Assembly (NCBI GenBank): GCA_916048095.2
Contig: OU696596.1
Span: 2,728,195 to 2,792,194, forward strand
Origin: Sacculina carcini
Taxonomy: Eukaryota; Arthropoda; Thecostraca; Sacculinidae
Direction of reading: 5' to 3'
DNA length: 64,000 nt
Part shown: one piece after another, positions 36,101 to 46,500 of the stretch
How positions within the stretch are numbered: the stretch's first letter is position 1
Layout: each line of letters opens with the position of its first letter
Made by a program: the position numbers and the translations under genes
The notes under the pieces: model-generated
Told to the model about the DNA's origin: nothing
Databases searched by the model: none
What the model saw: the letters and a program-made list of their open reading frames with translations, nothing else

Positions 36101-37051
36101 TTCACTATCTTCCTGATTGAAACCTATACTTTTCGAACTCTCTTTCTCTCTATATGTTAGCTATATATTAGCTTGCGGTATATTGGTGATAATAGTGTTT
36201 ATACTCTACCCCCATGCTACTGTATTGACCTGTAATTAATAATAATATTATTTAGATTGATAAGATCCGTTTATGAACCGTGTTCCTCTTCTGTCTATCG
36301 CTTTTCCATATATTCGCGTCCACTCATGGATTGGGATTTTAATGACACTACTAAGGATTGAGATTTGAATGTGTACACTACTTTCAAATGTCGACTGAAA
36401 ATATCGCTATTCCTATGAATTGTAATTATATAATTGTCGCTATTCCTATGAATAACACGAGGTGAAACACTGAAATTTAAACCGATTGTGTAAAATCTCG
36501 GAACTATAGACATAAATAAATCGTGTGTGTGTGTGTGTGTGTATGTATGTGTGTATGCGTGTGTGTATGTATGGTCATTCAGTTTCCCATATTTTCCATG
36601 TGCAGTGCCGTATTTTCCATGTTTTCCAAGTGCGTAAAGGTTTCACGCTGCAGCTCAAAACGCTTGCACACTTTTCCTGCATTACTTTGTTGATTTTGTG
36701 CAATAATAATAATGCCAATAATGATAATAATAATAATAGACTGGCATGTACAATGCTTTGTTACTTGTTAATGGTTGTTGTTGTTGTTGTTGTTATTCTG
36801 GGGACGTTCTGTTAGATTTCACCGCTGCACACATGTACCACAATCATTTCATCAAGATCAATAGTGTATGCTGACCTATTGATTGGATAGATTGGAAACG
36901 TTTCCAGTCTCGTCTTGAATAAATTCACATTTCGTGACATCTTGTGTATCCTGTCAAATGCTCATTTTCCATGTTCTTGGCAATGCCTAATTTCCTATGA
37001 CGTCATCAGTAGTGACGTCACTCACCCTTGGTGTCGGCCGCCGCCAGCCAT
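26001..37051 (-). CDS. NXF1: Nuclear RNA export factor 1 (TAP/NXF1)
   Basis: Fourteen coding exons on the minus strand: 37051-37026, 35584-35413, 34609-34526, 33789-33667, 33069-32940, 32199-32003, 31275-31163, 30766-30730, 30021-29913, 29657-29525, 28440-28239, 27053-26901, 26662-26502, 26103-26001. All phases agree; total 580 residues (human 619). NXF1 carries mRNPs through nuclear pores. Order: Arg/Gly-rich N-terminus ([10 protein letters not shown]), RNA-binding domain ([27 protein letters not shown]), leucine-rich repeats ([37 protein letters not shown]), NTF2-like domain for NXT1 ([34 protein letters not shown]) and C-terminal UBA-like domain ([20 protein letters not shown]). The frame stays open past the ATG to an acceptor-like site at 37159, with EHDNRAS and TDDDSVM resembling vertebrate N-termini, so an extra upstream exon is possible. 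Confidence 0.93.
26765..26893 (+). mobile_element. SINE-B fragment with (TAA)n tail
   Basis: Body from CCAGTACACATGAGGCC to a (TAA)n tail, within NXF1 intron 12, antisense to NXF1. Confidence 0.7.
27056..27835. repeat. ~100-bp minisatellite in NXF1 intron, seven units
   Basis: The block CGCGGAAATGTGAGCATACA begins units near 27093, 27191, 27297, 27402, 27502, 27603 and 27732. CA-rich spacers of variable length separate them. The long Cys/Val reading frames on the minus strand come from this array and are not genes. Confidence 0.9.
28449..28760. repeat. 37-52-bp CA-rich minisatellite in NXF1 intron
   Basis: TTGGATAAACACACTA recurs near 28499, 28546, 28583, 28624, 28677 and 28718, with a variant at 28474, separated by CA runs. 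It starts directly beyond the acceptor of the exon at 28239-28440. Confidence 0.85.
29217..29285 (+). mobile_element. LINE 3'-end fragment
   Basis: GCGCCCTAGAGACCCTCTAG, then TATATAAATATCTACC and ATGTAATG repeats. The same block ends the long LINE at 58905-61130. It lies in an NXF1 intron, antisense to it. Confidence 0.7.
29342..29414. repeat. (GT)n microsatellite
   Basis: GT runs in an NXF1 intron. Confidence 0.9.
30485..30591 (+). mobile_element. LINE C-terminal fragment
   Basis: The + strand reads [20 protein letters not shown] and ends in a stop at 30591, the typical close of a non-LTR reverse-transcriptase ORF. Antisense within an NXF1 intron. Confidence 0.5.
30886..31108 (+). mobile_element. 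SINE-B (tRNA-derived), most complete copy
   Basis: tRNA-like head with A-box-like GTAGCTCAATGACC and B-box GGTTCGAATCC. The body shared with 24650, 26765, 33915 and 37612 follows, ending in ATCAATAATA. Antisense within an NXF1 intron. Confidence 0.75.
31373..31649. mobile_element. hAT-like MITE, family 1
   Basis: Ends CAGTGGTTCTTAACC and AGATTAAGAACCACTG. Flanks GATTAGAA and GCTTAAAC match at 5 of 8. It is in an NXF1 intron. Confidence 0.75.
32318..32475 (+). mobile_element. LINE C-terminal fragment
   Basis: The + strand reads GAFKERLD and then [10 protein letters not shown] before a stop, with one frame interruption. This is the usual end of a reverse-transcriptase ORF. Antisense within an NXF1 intron. 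Confidence 0.5.
32690..32889 (-). mobile_element. SINE-A, truncated (no tRNA head)
   Basis: Matches the tail and body of the 46341 copy, then stops at CTACTGGGTG just before a (GT)n at 32901-32931. It is in an NXF1 intron, same strand as NXF1. Confidence 0.8.
33915..34030 (-). mobile_element. SINE-B fragment
   Basis: Reversed copy of the SINE-B body, with GCATTATTACCACCCTG and an ATAATTAATTA tail remnant. Confidence 0.65.
34737..34842 (+). mobile_element. LINE C-terminal fragment
   Basis: The + strand reads [18 protein letters not shown] and [14 protein letters not shown], then stops. Close of a non-LTR reverse transcriptase. Antisense within an NXF1 intron. Confidence 0.55.
35101..35342. 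mobile_element. hAT-like MITE
   Basis: Ends CAGTGGTTTTCAACC and GGTTTGAAAACCACTG. No clear target duplication remains. It ends ~70 bp from the NXF1 exon at 35413. Confidence 0.55.
36175..36252 (+). mobile_element. SINE-B 3' fragment
   Basis: GGTGATAATAGTGTTTATAC, then CCCCCATGCTACTG and an AATAATA tail. Confidence 0.5.
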
Positions 37052-37225
37052 CACGCTGTCATCATCGGTCAGCGATGCCGGACCGGTCCAGTCGGTGCGA
37101 CGTTCGCCGGCGCCGTTGTGACGAGCGCGAGCGCCGCGCGAGGCCCGATTATCGTGCTCTGCCGGCGGCGGCGGCAAAAACACAATACATCAATTGACGA
37201 GTGTGAACGGAGTGACGTTATAGAG

Positions 37226-37512
37226 CAGTGATTGGCAGCTGGTTTGTGCCGTGAGATCTTTTGAGGATGCCGCCAAAATTCAGCGGAAAACATTGCATAT
37301 TTGCGTTATAATACCATATGTTTGTAATAGCAGTGTGAATAAAATTATCATATCTATGTATAAGGTGTTGTTACACCGATGTGAAATGTCGAAATAAAAA
37401 TATACTATAAAAACAACGGAGATTTTCAATATGTATGTCTTTATAAGGGTGCCGGGAACGTTTGAAAGGCTTGCCTAGGCTGCCGGAAATTAGAAAAGTT
37501 TGGGAACCACTG
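37226..37512. mobile_element. hAT-like MITE upstream of NXF1 exon 1
   Basis: Starts CAGTGATTGGCAGCTGG and ends GTTTGGGAACCACTG. Flanks TTATAGAG (37218-37225) and TTACAGAG (37513-37520) match at 7 of 8. It is ~175 bp upstream of the NXF1 start codon and may carry or interrupt the 5' flank. Confidence 0.75.
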
Positions 37513-37611
37513 TTACAGAGTGATATCGGATGGATTGTCTATTTTCATTTATTTATTATTTTGTTTCCGAACTGTCTTTCTCGAGATAATTGTTTACTCT
37601 TTTGTCTCTCA

Positions 37612-37726
37612 TTCTCTCCAGACCCTTTGGGTGCTCCGAGTACATGGGGCCAACGCAGGGTGGTAATAGTGCTTGCACTCTTTCCATGCTATCGGATTTG
37701 CATGTAATTAATACTAATAATAATTT
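37612..37726 (+). mobile_element. SINE-B fragment
   Basis: Body with GGTGGTAATAGTGCTTGCAC and an AATAATAATT tail. It is in the NXF1-Aurora interval. Confidence 0.65.
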
Positions 37727-39132
37727 TATTGGCAGCGAGCCAATATTTGTCGCAAATCAAGCATCGCATCCCAAACCTACAAATATGTACGAATAAAATC
37801 ACGAGCTGTGTTGATCAAATCAGGATTATAAACATGGTAAAAATATAATGATAAACTGCTTAAAATCCCGAGACTGGGAATAATGAAATGTAAATATCTC
37901 AGTATATATATGTATATATATGTATATAAGTGTGATATATTTAGTGGTGAAATAATTAAGTACAATAATATAATTATACACAAAAATATGTAATCGACAG
38001 TGAAGACTATTGGACGAATCAATAAACAGCCGTCAATATGAAGTTGTACATCGTTAACCGTAACATTCCACAGTCTATTTCTCAATGGTCTAGCAAAACA
38101 CGAACTTTCCCGTTGACATTGTGCTGTAGGAGTGACACAACATTTTGCTAAACTCACCAAACTTATGTCGGTCATTTCGAAACGTCTTCACAATATAGCA
38201 TCGGTCCCTGTAATTCGGCATGATTCGACGCCTAAGAAAGAACACGCTTAAAGAGCGAACCAGCTGGTAATTCTACGGAACATACAAAAAAACGCGGTAA
38301 GTCCTCGAACAAATGTTGAGGTTCTCAATACAGAATTGAGTTAAAAAACAATTGAGCCAAAGTTCAACACGAGAATGATGCAATTCAACAGGAAAGACGC
38401 TAATCACACGCAAATCGCTTCCAAATGAACCATGCAAGACGACACATACGGCGCATAAACGGCAATTTTCCTACAAAGCTGCCAAATTTCCTAGCCTTTG
38501 GAAATACATTTTCAAGGATATTTTTTCATAATAACCAAACACTCGTTGCGAAATATGCTCTTAAAACTGTTATTGTTGTGCATAACGCGTGAATTTTCGG
38601 TACACTTCATTCATCAATAAAAATCAACGAACAGGACAGTGCGGCAATTCCAAACAGAATCGATGCAATCGCATTTGAGAATCATGAAATCACATTTATT
38701 TTTGAAAGCGCAACATCTGCGGAAAAAACACCTGAATTCATCTGATTTATTCACGATAAAACGTAGCAAATATCACGATTCATACAGCGGCTACAAATCG
38801 CTAAATAAGTGTCAGCAGACGATTGCCAGTTCACACGCATCAAAACAGCAGCAGCAATGGACGCACAGCTGGTAACATGAGGAATATCTCAACGCACAGA
38901 CCATTAATTGAGCCAAGGCCAGTCATCAGTTACTCGACCGCATAACTATCGACACCGAATAAGGACTGAAGAAATCAATAACCAAATTGGACCATCAGCT
39001 TGTTCAGACACCACCACGAGGATAAGCTAACACAGTGTGAAAATCTAGCCAGTCGCTAATTACAAGCAGCAAACACACACATACATACACCAAAACCACC
39101 ACAACAGCCTAACATACACATATATTCGTACT
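37727..39132. other. Interval between NXF1 and Aurora kinase
   Basis: AT-rich. A minus-strand frame at 37960-38175 contains QCQRESSCFARPLRNRLWN, which resembles the end of a LINE ORF but is too decayed to be sure. The last ~430 bp are probably Aurora 3' UTR. Nothing else seen. Confidence 0.4.
38746..38751 (-). terminator. Poly(A) signal candidate, Aurora kinase
   Basis: AATAAA on the minus strand about 380 nt after the stop. A second lies at 38695-38700. Confidence 0.4.
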
Positions 39133-41527
39133 TCATACGCCTGCTTTACTATCAGTGTTCGATGGCACAGTTACTCCCGCCGTTGACCCGACGGACGGAG
39201 TGGACGCCGGTTGTTGCGCCAGCCACGTATGTACAGCCACCTGATCGAGACACCACCGCTGGCTGGGCTCCTTGCGCAACAGCCGAGTGATCAGATCGCG
39301 CGCCGGCCGGCTGACGTGCGACGGAAAGCGTAGATCCACTTGACGGATGCGTTCGTAGGTGTCCTGCTGACCGACGGCTTCGAACGGCGGCCGTCCCACA
39401 ACAAACTCGTAGCACAACACGCCCAGCGACCAAATGTCCACCTTTTCGTCGTGCAGCCGCCCCTCTATCATCTCGGGAGGCAGATAGTCGAGTGTGCCGC
39501 AGATGGTACCGCGTCGCGACGACGGAGCGTGCACCGACCAGCCAAAGTCGGCGATCTTCACCTCGCCATTGGCACCGAGCAGCAGATTTTCCGGCTTAAT
39601 GTCGCGGTGGATCACCTGGGCCAAACCAGCACCACAAAACATTTATTTAAACATGTTTGTTGTTGTCTTGTGTTGTTATTGGCCTTTTTAAGCGCGCACC
39701 AGCCAGTTTTAGACTGTATGGCGCGCCCCACTGTGTGCCCATCTACAGTGGTGACTACCGGTAGACTCAAGCCGGTAGCTGTGTTGATGAACGAGCCCGG
39801 GTCAGGATTCGAACCGCGAACCTCTGACACACGAGAGTTCAGCCAGCCTAACCACTGAGCTACTCGAGAGCTAAACCATGTTTCTATTGCGCAATCTCAG
39901 CACAATGTGTCTCAGATGCGCAGACATTGTACAATTTACAATGCGGCATTGAACGGACACACATAAAAGTACAAACATTCATAAGCGTACACATACACAC
40001 ACACACACACTCACATAGATAAATAGCGAAAGTCTGATAGATTTGAGAGTAGCGTGAAATTTTGGAAGAGCTGAATGATTTTGGGTGGGCTGAGAGAAAT
40101 TTCCCATGATATATACACAAATTTACAAACCCATTACGCGCGAATATCCTTTGCGATACTGCATATATCAAGAAACTCTACAAAAAGATGCTTTTCCTTG
40201 ACGACTTTTAGTGAATCTCTTGGTTATGAAGAGTTGATGGAAACATTTGGGGAAGGGGGGCTTCAGCCCCCTCATCCCCCTCTGGATCCGCCAGTGATAT
40301 TCCATTTCGACACGCGCGTGTGCGTATGTGAGTGTGTATGTATGTTTGTGTGCAAGTAGTATACATATAATGCAGTATATACATACCCTAAAAATATGCA
40401 TATATGCGCAAATATGTCAGTGAGTGTGTGTGTATATATATTTTATATACATATATTATATATACATATACATTCAATTTTGTACATATATACGTATTTT
40501 ATATACATGTTTACATATTATACATATTATATTACACATTATACATACTATATTATACATATTATACATATTATACTTATTATCATATTATACATACATA
40601 TTTTATATACATATACAATATATACATATATTGTTTGAAATTGTACTGAAAAGTCAACATATTGGGGCGCAAGAAAGCATCTTACTTTACTTTACTTTTC
40701 ATCATTACTTTACTTTACTTTACACAAATAACAAAAGTCGGATAGATTGGGGCATCGCTCACCTTTTTACTGTGACAATACTGCAGTGCGCCGGTGATCT
40801 GTTTGATATAGCCAGCGGCACGTGGCTCGTCAAAGCGCTGATTCGGCTGCGCCTGTAGTTGCTTGTACAGCTCACCTTTGGCGGCGTATTCGAGAATCAT
40901 GTAGACGCGCATGTCGTCGTAGAAATAGCCGTACATTTTGAGAATGTTGGGATGTCGTAGGTGCGATTGAATTTCAATTTCGCGCCGCAGCTGGTGTTCC
41001 ACGTTGTTCTTGCGCAACTGGCTTTTGAACAGCACTTTGAGCGCGACAATAAACTTGGACTGCACTTCGCGCGCCAGATACACATTGCCAAACTTGCCCT
41101 TGCCAAGCGGCCGACCGATGTCAAAGTCCTCCAGCTTCCACTTGCGCGCCGATTTCGCCGTCTGACCGTCTCCTGCGCCGCCACCGCCACCGCTAGATTT
41201 GACAGATCCGGCGGTGGCGGCATTCTCGACGCCCGTTTCACCACTGACCGCCGAAGACTCCTTGGTGCACGCGGGCGTTGGTTTCTTGGCCACGGTGATG
41301 GGGGTAGTCTTTTTGACGGTTGTCACAGTCGGCACGGTGCTGACACCCCTGCCCGCCGTCGACACTGGCTTTTTGGTGGCGGCAGAATGTTGCACCGATA
41401 GCTGCTGAGATCTGACGTTGGCGCTGCTCTGGGTGAGCGGTGCGCGCGGCTGTGTGGCCACTGTGCGAATGCCACCGCTGGCTGATGAGCATTTCAGTGA
41501 CGTTTTCACCGGCCGAACCGTCTCCAT
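39133..41527 (-). CDS. Aurora kinase (mitotic Ser/Thr kinase)
   Basis: Two exons, 41527-40763 and 39615-39133, with a phase-0 intron between HSKK and VIHRD, give 415 residues. Residues 1-128 are a low-complexity Thr/Ser/Ala/Gly tail. The kinase domain starts at [20 protein letters not shown]; the lysine is in ALKVLFK, the catalytic Asp in [12 protein letters not shown] (D260) and the metal Asp in DFG (D278). The activation loop [19 protein letters not shown] keeps the Thr that is phosphorylated (T292), but the preceding Thr of vertebrate Aurora A is Gly. MYGYF carries the Gly typical of Aurora A (TPX2-responsive) where Aurora B has Asn. Aurora kinases drive centrosome maturation, spindle assembly and chromosome segregation; A versus B assignment is tentative. 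Confidence 0.93.
39645..39868 (-). mobile_element. SINE-C (tRNA-derived)
   Basis: The minus-strand head has GAGTAGCTCAGTGGTTAG and B-box GGTTCGAATCC. The body AGCGCGCACCAGCCAG is shared with 47326. It lies in the Aurora intron just inside the exon 2 acceptor, same strand as the gene. Confidence 0.75.
40045..40296. mobile_element. hAT-like MITE family 2, decayed
   Basis: Right end CCCCTCTGGATCCGCCAGTG and an interior similar to 22924-23129 (GGAAACATTTGGGG, CTTCAGCCCC). The left end is not clear. Confidence 0.5.
40435..40640. repeat. TA-rich simple sequence
   Basis: TATACATA / ATTATACAT repeats in the Aurora intron. Tyr/Ile-rich frames here are artefacts. Confidence 0.8.
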
Positions 41528-42498
41528 TTGATTATCGACACAAATGCGAGCGACAAGTGGCTGGACAAATCAGGGAACAAAACACAATGGTAATTAAATC
41601 AAACCCCTGCAAACAACAAAAATCCACCTGAGTAAGTATGTTAAGAATACATGACAAGTACAGTATCAGAAAAAGATCATCAAACAATAAGGAAAAACCA
41701 ACAGATAACACACACAAAAACCATCAACACACCTGGATGAAATTTGAAAGAGCCCCAAACTCTCATGAGATTCAATGATGACGTCATTAAGAAGTTATTC
41801 GAAATTATACCAAACGTTGTGAAGAGAACTCTGAGAATTTCGATAATTTGTGGGAAAATTATAGGGAAAATCAATTTAATTCTCGTGTCTAATATATATC
41901 TAACAATATTTTTGAGAACAAAAATACCTATTTTACTTGATAATATTCCATTTTCTTTCATTCAAGTTTTTCCAGCCAAAATTTGATGATTAATTGTTTT
42001 AATTAAATTTGTTGATATTGTTATTTCCTTTTTACACAATACAAATTATGTGGCATCGATGTGTCTTAAACGGTGAGGTTCTAGGTGTGGTAATGGCTTT
42101 GCTTTTTGAATAGGTGAATGCTTTCTTTTCATGTGCGGTTTTCGTGTTGTTGATTTTTCGATTAAAGTTTCATTAAATTTTTCTTTCGATTTGGAATAGT
42201 CGAATCGCACAGGGTAAAATTGGTTAAGTATTCTGGCAGTTCTTCGAAAAATACGAGCGGTTCGAGCCTGTGTTTTTACGGTAACGTGAATTTCACAATG
42301 CTATATTTCCAATGAATGCATCCCTCGTGTTTGGAGTTTGGGAATATTCATTGGAATTTGAGAGCACCATTTGAATGTGCGACCTCCCTGTTAATGTGTG
42401 TTGAAGGGATAGAAAGAAAGTGTGAAGGAGAGAGATCGAACGAGTGTCCGCACCTGAGGGTGTGAGTGTATGTTTTTGAGCATACGTCCATCACCATC
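41528..42498. promoter_or_regulatory. Divergent intergenic region, Aurora kinase / ALIX
   Basis: Only 971 bp separate the two start codons on opposite strands, so both promoters must lie here if there are no untranslated first exons. No TATA box is convincing. The stretch is AT-rich. Confidence 0.4.
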
Positions 42499-43482
42499 AT
42501 GGACGTCTTGTGTGCGCCGATCAAGCGAGCCGGCGACTTGGATCTGGTTCGACCGATGAAAAGCATCATTGCGTCCGCCTACAGCACATCGGACAATCCA
42601 GCAGATTTTGACGATGCCGTGCAGCAGCTGAACAAATTGCGACTGGCCGCCGTTCACAAGTGCTACGATAAAGTCGAGGCATCGCTTCAGGTAGCTGCCG
42701 CCGCGTGTTTTCGCCGGTCGTAACTCATTTTATCAGGAATTGAACTGGTTTTATCAGGAATTGTAACTGGTTTTATCAGGAATTGTTCGGTTTCTGTTGA
42801 GCAATTCGAGCTATACTCTTGCTATAAATGTGTGCGTGTTTGTATTCATGTGTGTGTGTGTGCGTGTGCGCATTCATATCCACAATTAAAAAAACGTGAG
42901 CTGTATGAGTTGAGTCAATGTTTCACTGTCTCTGCTTAAAAATACTAATTTTTTCAACGCTATTGTCTATATGATATTAAACATAAGACACACACCTTAT
43001 ATATACGTCAATATAAGAATTATATGCAGTAGAACTAAAGAACTGGGAATAGATATGACTGAATAAATGGGTAAACTTAACTGAATGACAACTAATTTTG
43101 CTGCAGAGGTTAATCTAATCACAATTTTTAACTTTATCAAGTTTTTTACAAAGTGAATATACTAGATACGGTAGACCGACAGACAGACTGACGGACAAAC
43201 CAATAGTCAGGCAGACAGATCGACAGACACACAGGCCGATAGACCTATACAGATCGACAGACAGATGTGTTTACTGTGTGTGTGTTGTATATATGCTGTT
43301 TTTTCTGTTTGTGTGGTGTCATCGTGTGCAGAGTGAGAGAGTGTGTGTGAGTGCGTGAACGTGTTAGTGTGTCTATCTATGATTGTGTATGGTTGAATTG
43401 TGTATTGTGTGCGAGTGTGTTTCTCAAGTGGCTATGCACACATACAAACACACCTATAAATTACACAAAGCGCGAATGCGAA

Positions 43483-43526
<44 letters not shown>

Positions 43527-46500
43527 CCATACACACTCAAACGCGCTCACACATTCTCTCTTACACACAATACATAGTCAAACCAGTTTTTTTACAGTGT
43601 GAAAGTTTGATCTTATGGTATTGTGTGACTTATATTTTGTTTATTAATCACAAGCAAACAGGCCACTGTGGCTTATGCTGTTTTCCACTTTGATTTGTAT
43701 ATTGCCAATATGTGTGGTTGTTGTTGTTGTTGTTGTTCCTCAGGTTGTCTGGCCGAGCAACCTCGAGCTCCTGAGGAAAGACACGGCACCGACCGGGTTG
43801 TTCCACAGGTCTCTGATAGATGTAATTTTGTGTTGGCGTCTGAGTTGTGTGTGTGCTGTGCAGTGTTGCATGATGTGTGTGATGGTGTGTGGTGCTGAAT
43901 TGCAATCTGGACAGGTGTCGTCGATTGAGTCTTTCAATCTTTTCTGATATGACAGAAGGGCAGGATGATGACCGCATCCCAACCTGGCCAGATACACTTT
44001 GTATTCCCTTGTGAGTGATGTTTTCTGATTTGTGTATGTGCGGTGGGTGTCTTTGTAGGAGTGTATTGTGTTGTAGTGAGTGTATGGCTTTCCGTGCGAT
44101 CTCTGTGTGTATGTGTTTCTTGATTGATGTGCGTGGGGGAGCTGGTGGAAGTGATGTGAAAATTTGTCTGTGGTAAAGTGTGCTTGGTGTTGTTTTTATG
44201 TTTCTGTCTGTGTTGTCTTGTGTTGTGAGGTGATGTAGTGGATGTGCTGTGTTGGTGACTGCTGCTGCGAGTGTTTGTGTGCCTCTCATGTCTAGGTGGT
44301 GTGTCAGTTTGAGTATTTTGGTTTCGTGATGAAGGTGGTCTACTGGTGTGGTGGCTGTGCATCCTGTTATTGTTCTGAGTGCGGTGTTTTGAAGTGTGTT
44401 GGTGTGGCGTGTTGTGAGATTGATAGCCCATGCGGGGCTAGCATTGTCTATCGCGGGTCGGATGTACTGTTTGTATATGGTGGTTGTGGTGTCTTTGTTG
44501 TGTCCGAAAGTTGTGTGTGAGAGTGCTTTCAGTGTGTTGAGGCGTGGAGTGACCTTGGTTTTAATGTTGGTGATGTGCTGTTTGAATGAGAGTTGTGTGT
44601 CGTATGTGACGCCTAGTATTTTTGGTGTGTGCGTGTGTGGGATGATCGTGTTGTTGATGGTGATTTGTGGTGTGTAGTTGTGTTCGGATGTCCAGTTGGT
44701 AATGAGTGTGGCTGTGGATTTGGCCGGTGCAATGTTCAGTTGGTTTGTGGTGAACCATTGTTGTAGTGTGTTGATGTAAGGTTGTAGTGTGTGCACTGCT
44801 GTGTCGGCGTGTCTGTGTGTGCTTGTGATTGTGATGTCGTCTGCATATGATGATATCTGTATGGATGGAGTGTTGGGTGCTGGCATGTCATGTAGGTATA
44901 GATTGAATAGTGTTGGTGCTAAAACGGAGCCCTGAGGGACTCCGTTTGTTATGTTGCGTGTGTGAGATGATTGTCCATTGTACCTCACATGGGCGCATCT
45001 TCCAGCGAGGTAGTTGGCCAACCATCTCTTAGTGTTATTGTGAAGTGTGGTGTCTAGTATTTTGTTTGTGAGATTGTGTCGTGGAACTCTACTCATAACA
45101 CTCGACATCAGCAAAGCCTTCGACAGTGTTATGTGTGGTGGTTTTGTTGTGTTTATGTTACCCATCATGGTCTGTGTGAGTTTTGTGAGCAGTGTGGTTG
45201 TGGAGTGCAGTGATCTGAAGCCGTGTTGTGATTGTGATAGTGGGATTTGTGGTGTGATGAGTTTGAGGATGAGGCGTTCTGTGATTTTTGATGGTGTGCA
45301 GAGCAGTGTGATTGGACGATGTGAAGAAGGAAGCGTGGGGTCTGTGCCTTGTTTGTGTAGTGTGATGATGATGCCCGTTTTCCAGATGTGAGGTATTGTG
45401 TTGTGTGAGAAGCTGTAGTTGGATATGTTGGTGAGTGTCTGTATGCCTTGTGGACCAAGATGTTTTAGATGGATGTTACTTATTCCATCTGGACCACAGG
45501 CTGATGATTGTTTGATTTTGTGTATGATGTGTCGTGTCTGCGCATGTGTGAATGGTGTGTATAGTGGATCTGTGCTGAATGTGTGTTTACGTCTGATGAT
45601 TGTCCTGTCTTTTTGTGTAGGAGTGATGTGGCTGATGTGTGAGTAGTGGTTAATGAGTGTGTTTGCTTGTTGTTTATTTGATGGTACAGATGATGTGTCG
45701 GTCGTGATGGCTGCGTGTGTGCGTGTTATATTGCTGTTTGAGAGTGTGATGCTTTTCAGTGTGTTGTATAGTTTTGTGGTGTTTGATCTGTGATCTAGTG
45801 TTTTTATGTAGTTGTGCCAGCTCAGTGATTTTTGTTCATGTATCTTGGTGTTGATTGTGGTGTTGAGTGCGTGTATTTGTTCGGATGTATTGTGTGAGTG
45901 TGGTGTCGGAGAGTGTTTCATTGTGTCGCGTTGTTTGATGAGTGTGTGTATTTCTTGTGTAAAGTTTGGGTTGTGGTGTTTTCTGTGTCCTTTTGGGATG
46001 TGTTGTTTGTCTGCCTTGTGTATGATGCTGTTAAATGTTTGGACTGTTTTGTTTATGTCTGTGATGTATGTTGTGTTGAGTTGCGTAAATGCTAGTTCCG
46101 TGTCGTGTGTGAATTGTGACCAATTGGCTTTTGTGTAGTTTGTGTAAGTGCGTCTGGGTGTGTTTGGTGCAGTTCTGATTTTGGTGGTGATGACGATTGG
46201 AAGGTGGTCTGAGCCAAGCTCTTTGACCACCTTCCAAGTGGTTGTGTGAGTGAGATCCGGTGTACAAAATGTGATGTCAGGTGATGTCGAATGATAGTGT
46301 GCCTGATGTGAGGTGTGAGTGTGTTGGTGAGTGTTGTTAAAGGTTAAAGGTTAAATGCCTAAGTGGCAGCTGCTACACGGAAGAAGCCGAAGCTTATGAA
46401 CACACAGGCGTGGCCCGTGCAGCTCGCTGCCACCGCAGAACCGACCCTCTCCACGCTATGGCGCCACAAGGACGTAAGACGTATTAGAGAGGGCCACCCC

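Noticed and set aside
38639..38875. 78-residue + strand frame ending QQQQWTHSW
   Set aside because: It overlaps the likely Aurora 3' UTR, lacks splice sites and matches no family I know.
40960..41408. + strand frames opposite Aurora exon 1
   Set aside because: Shadows of the strongly coding minus strand; Aurora motifs fix the frame.
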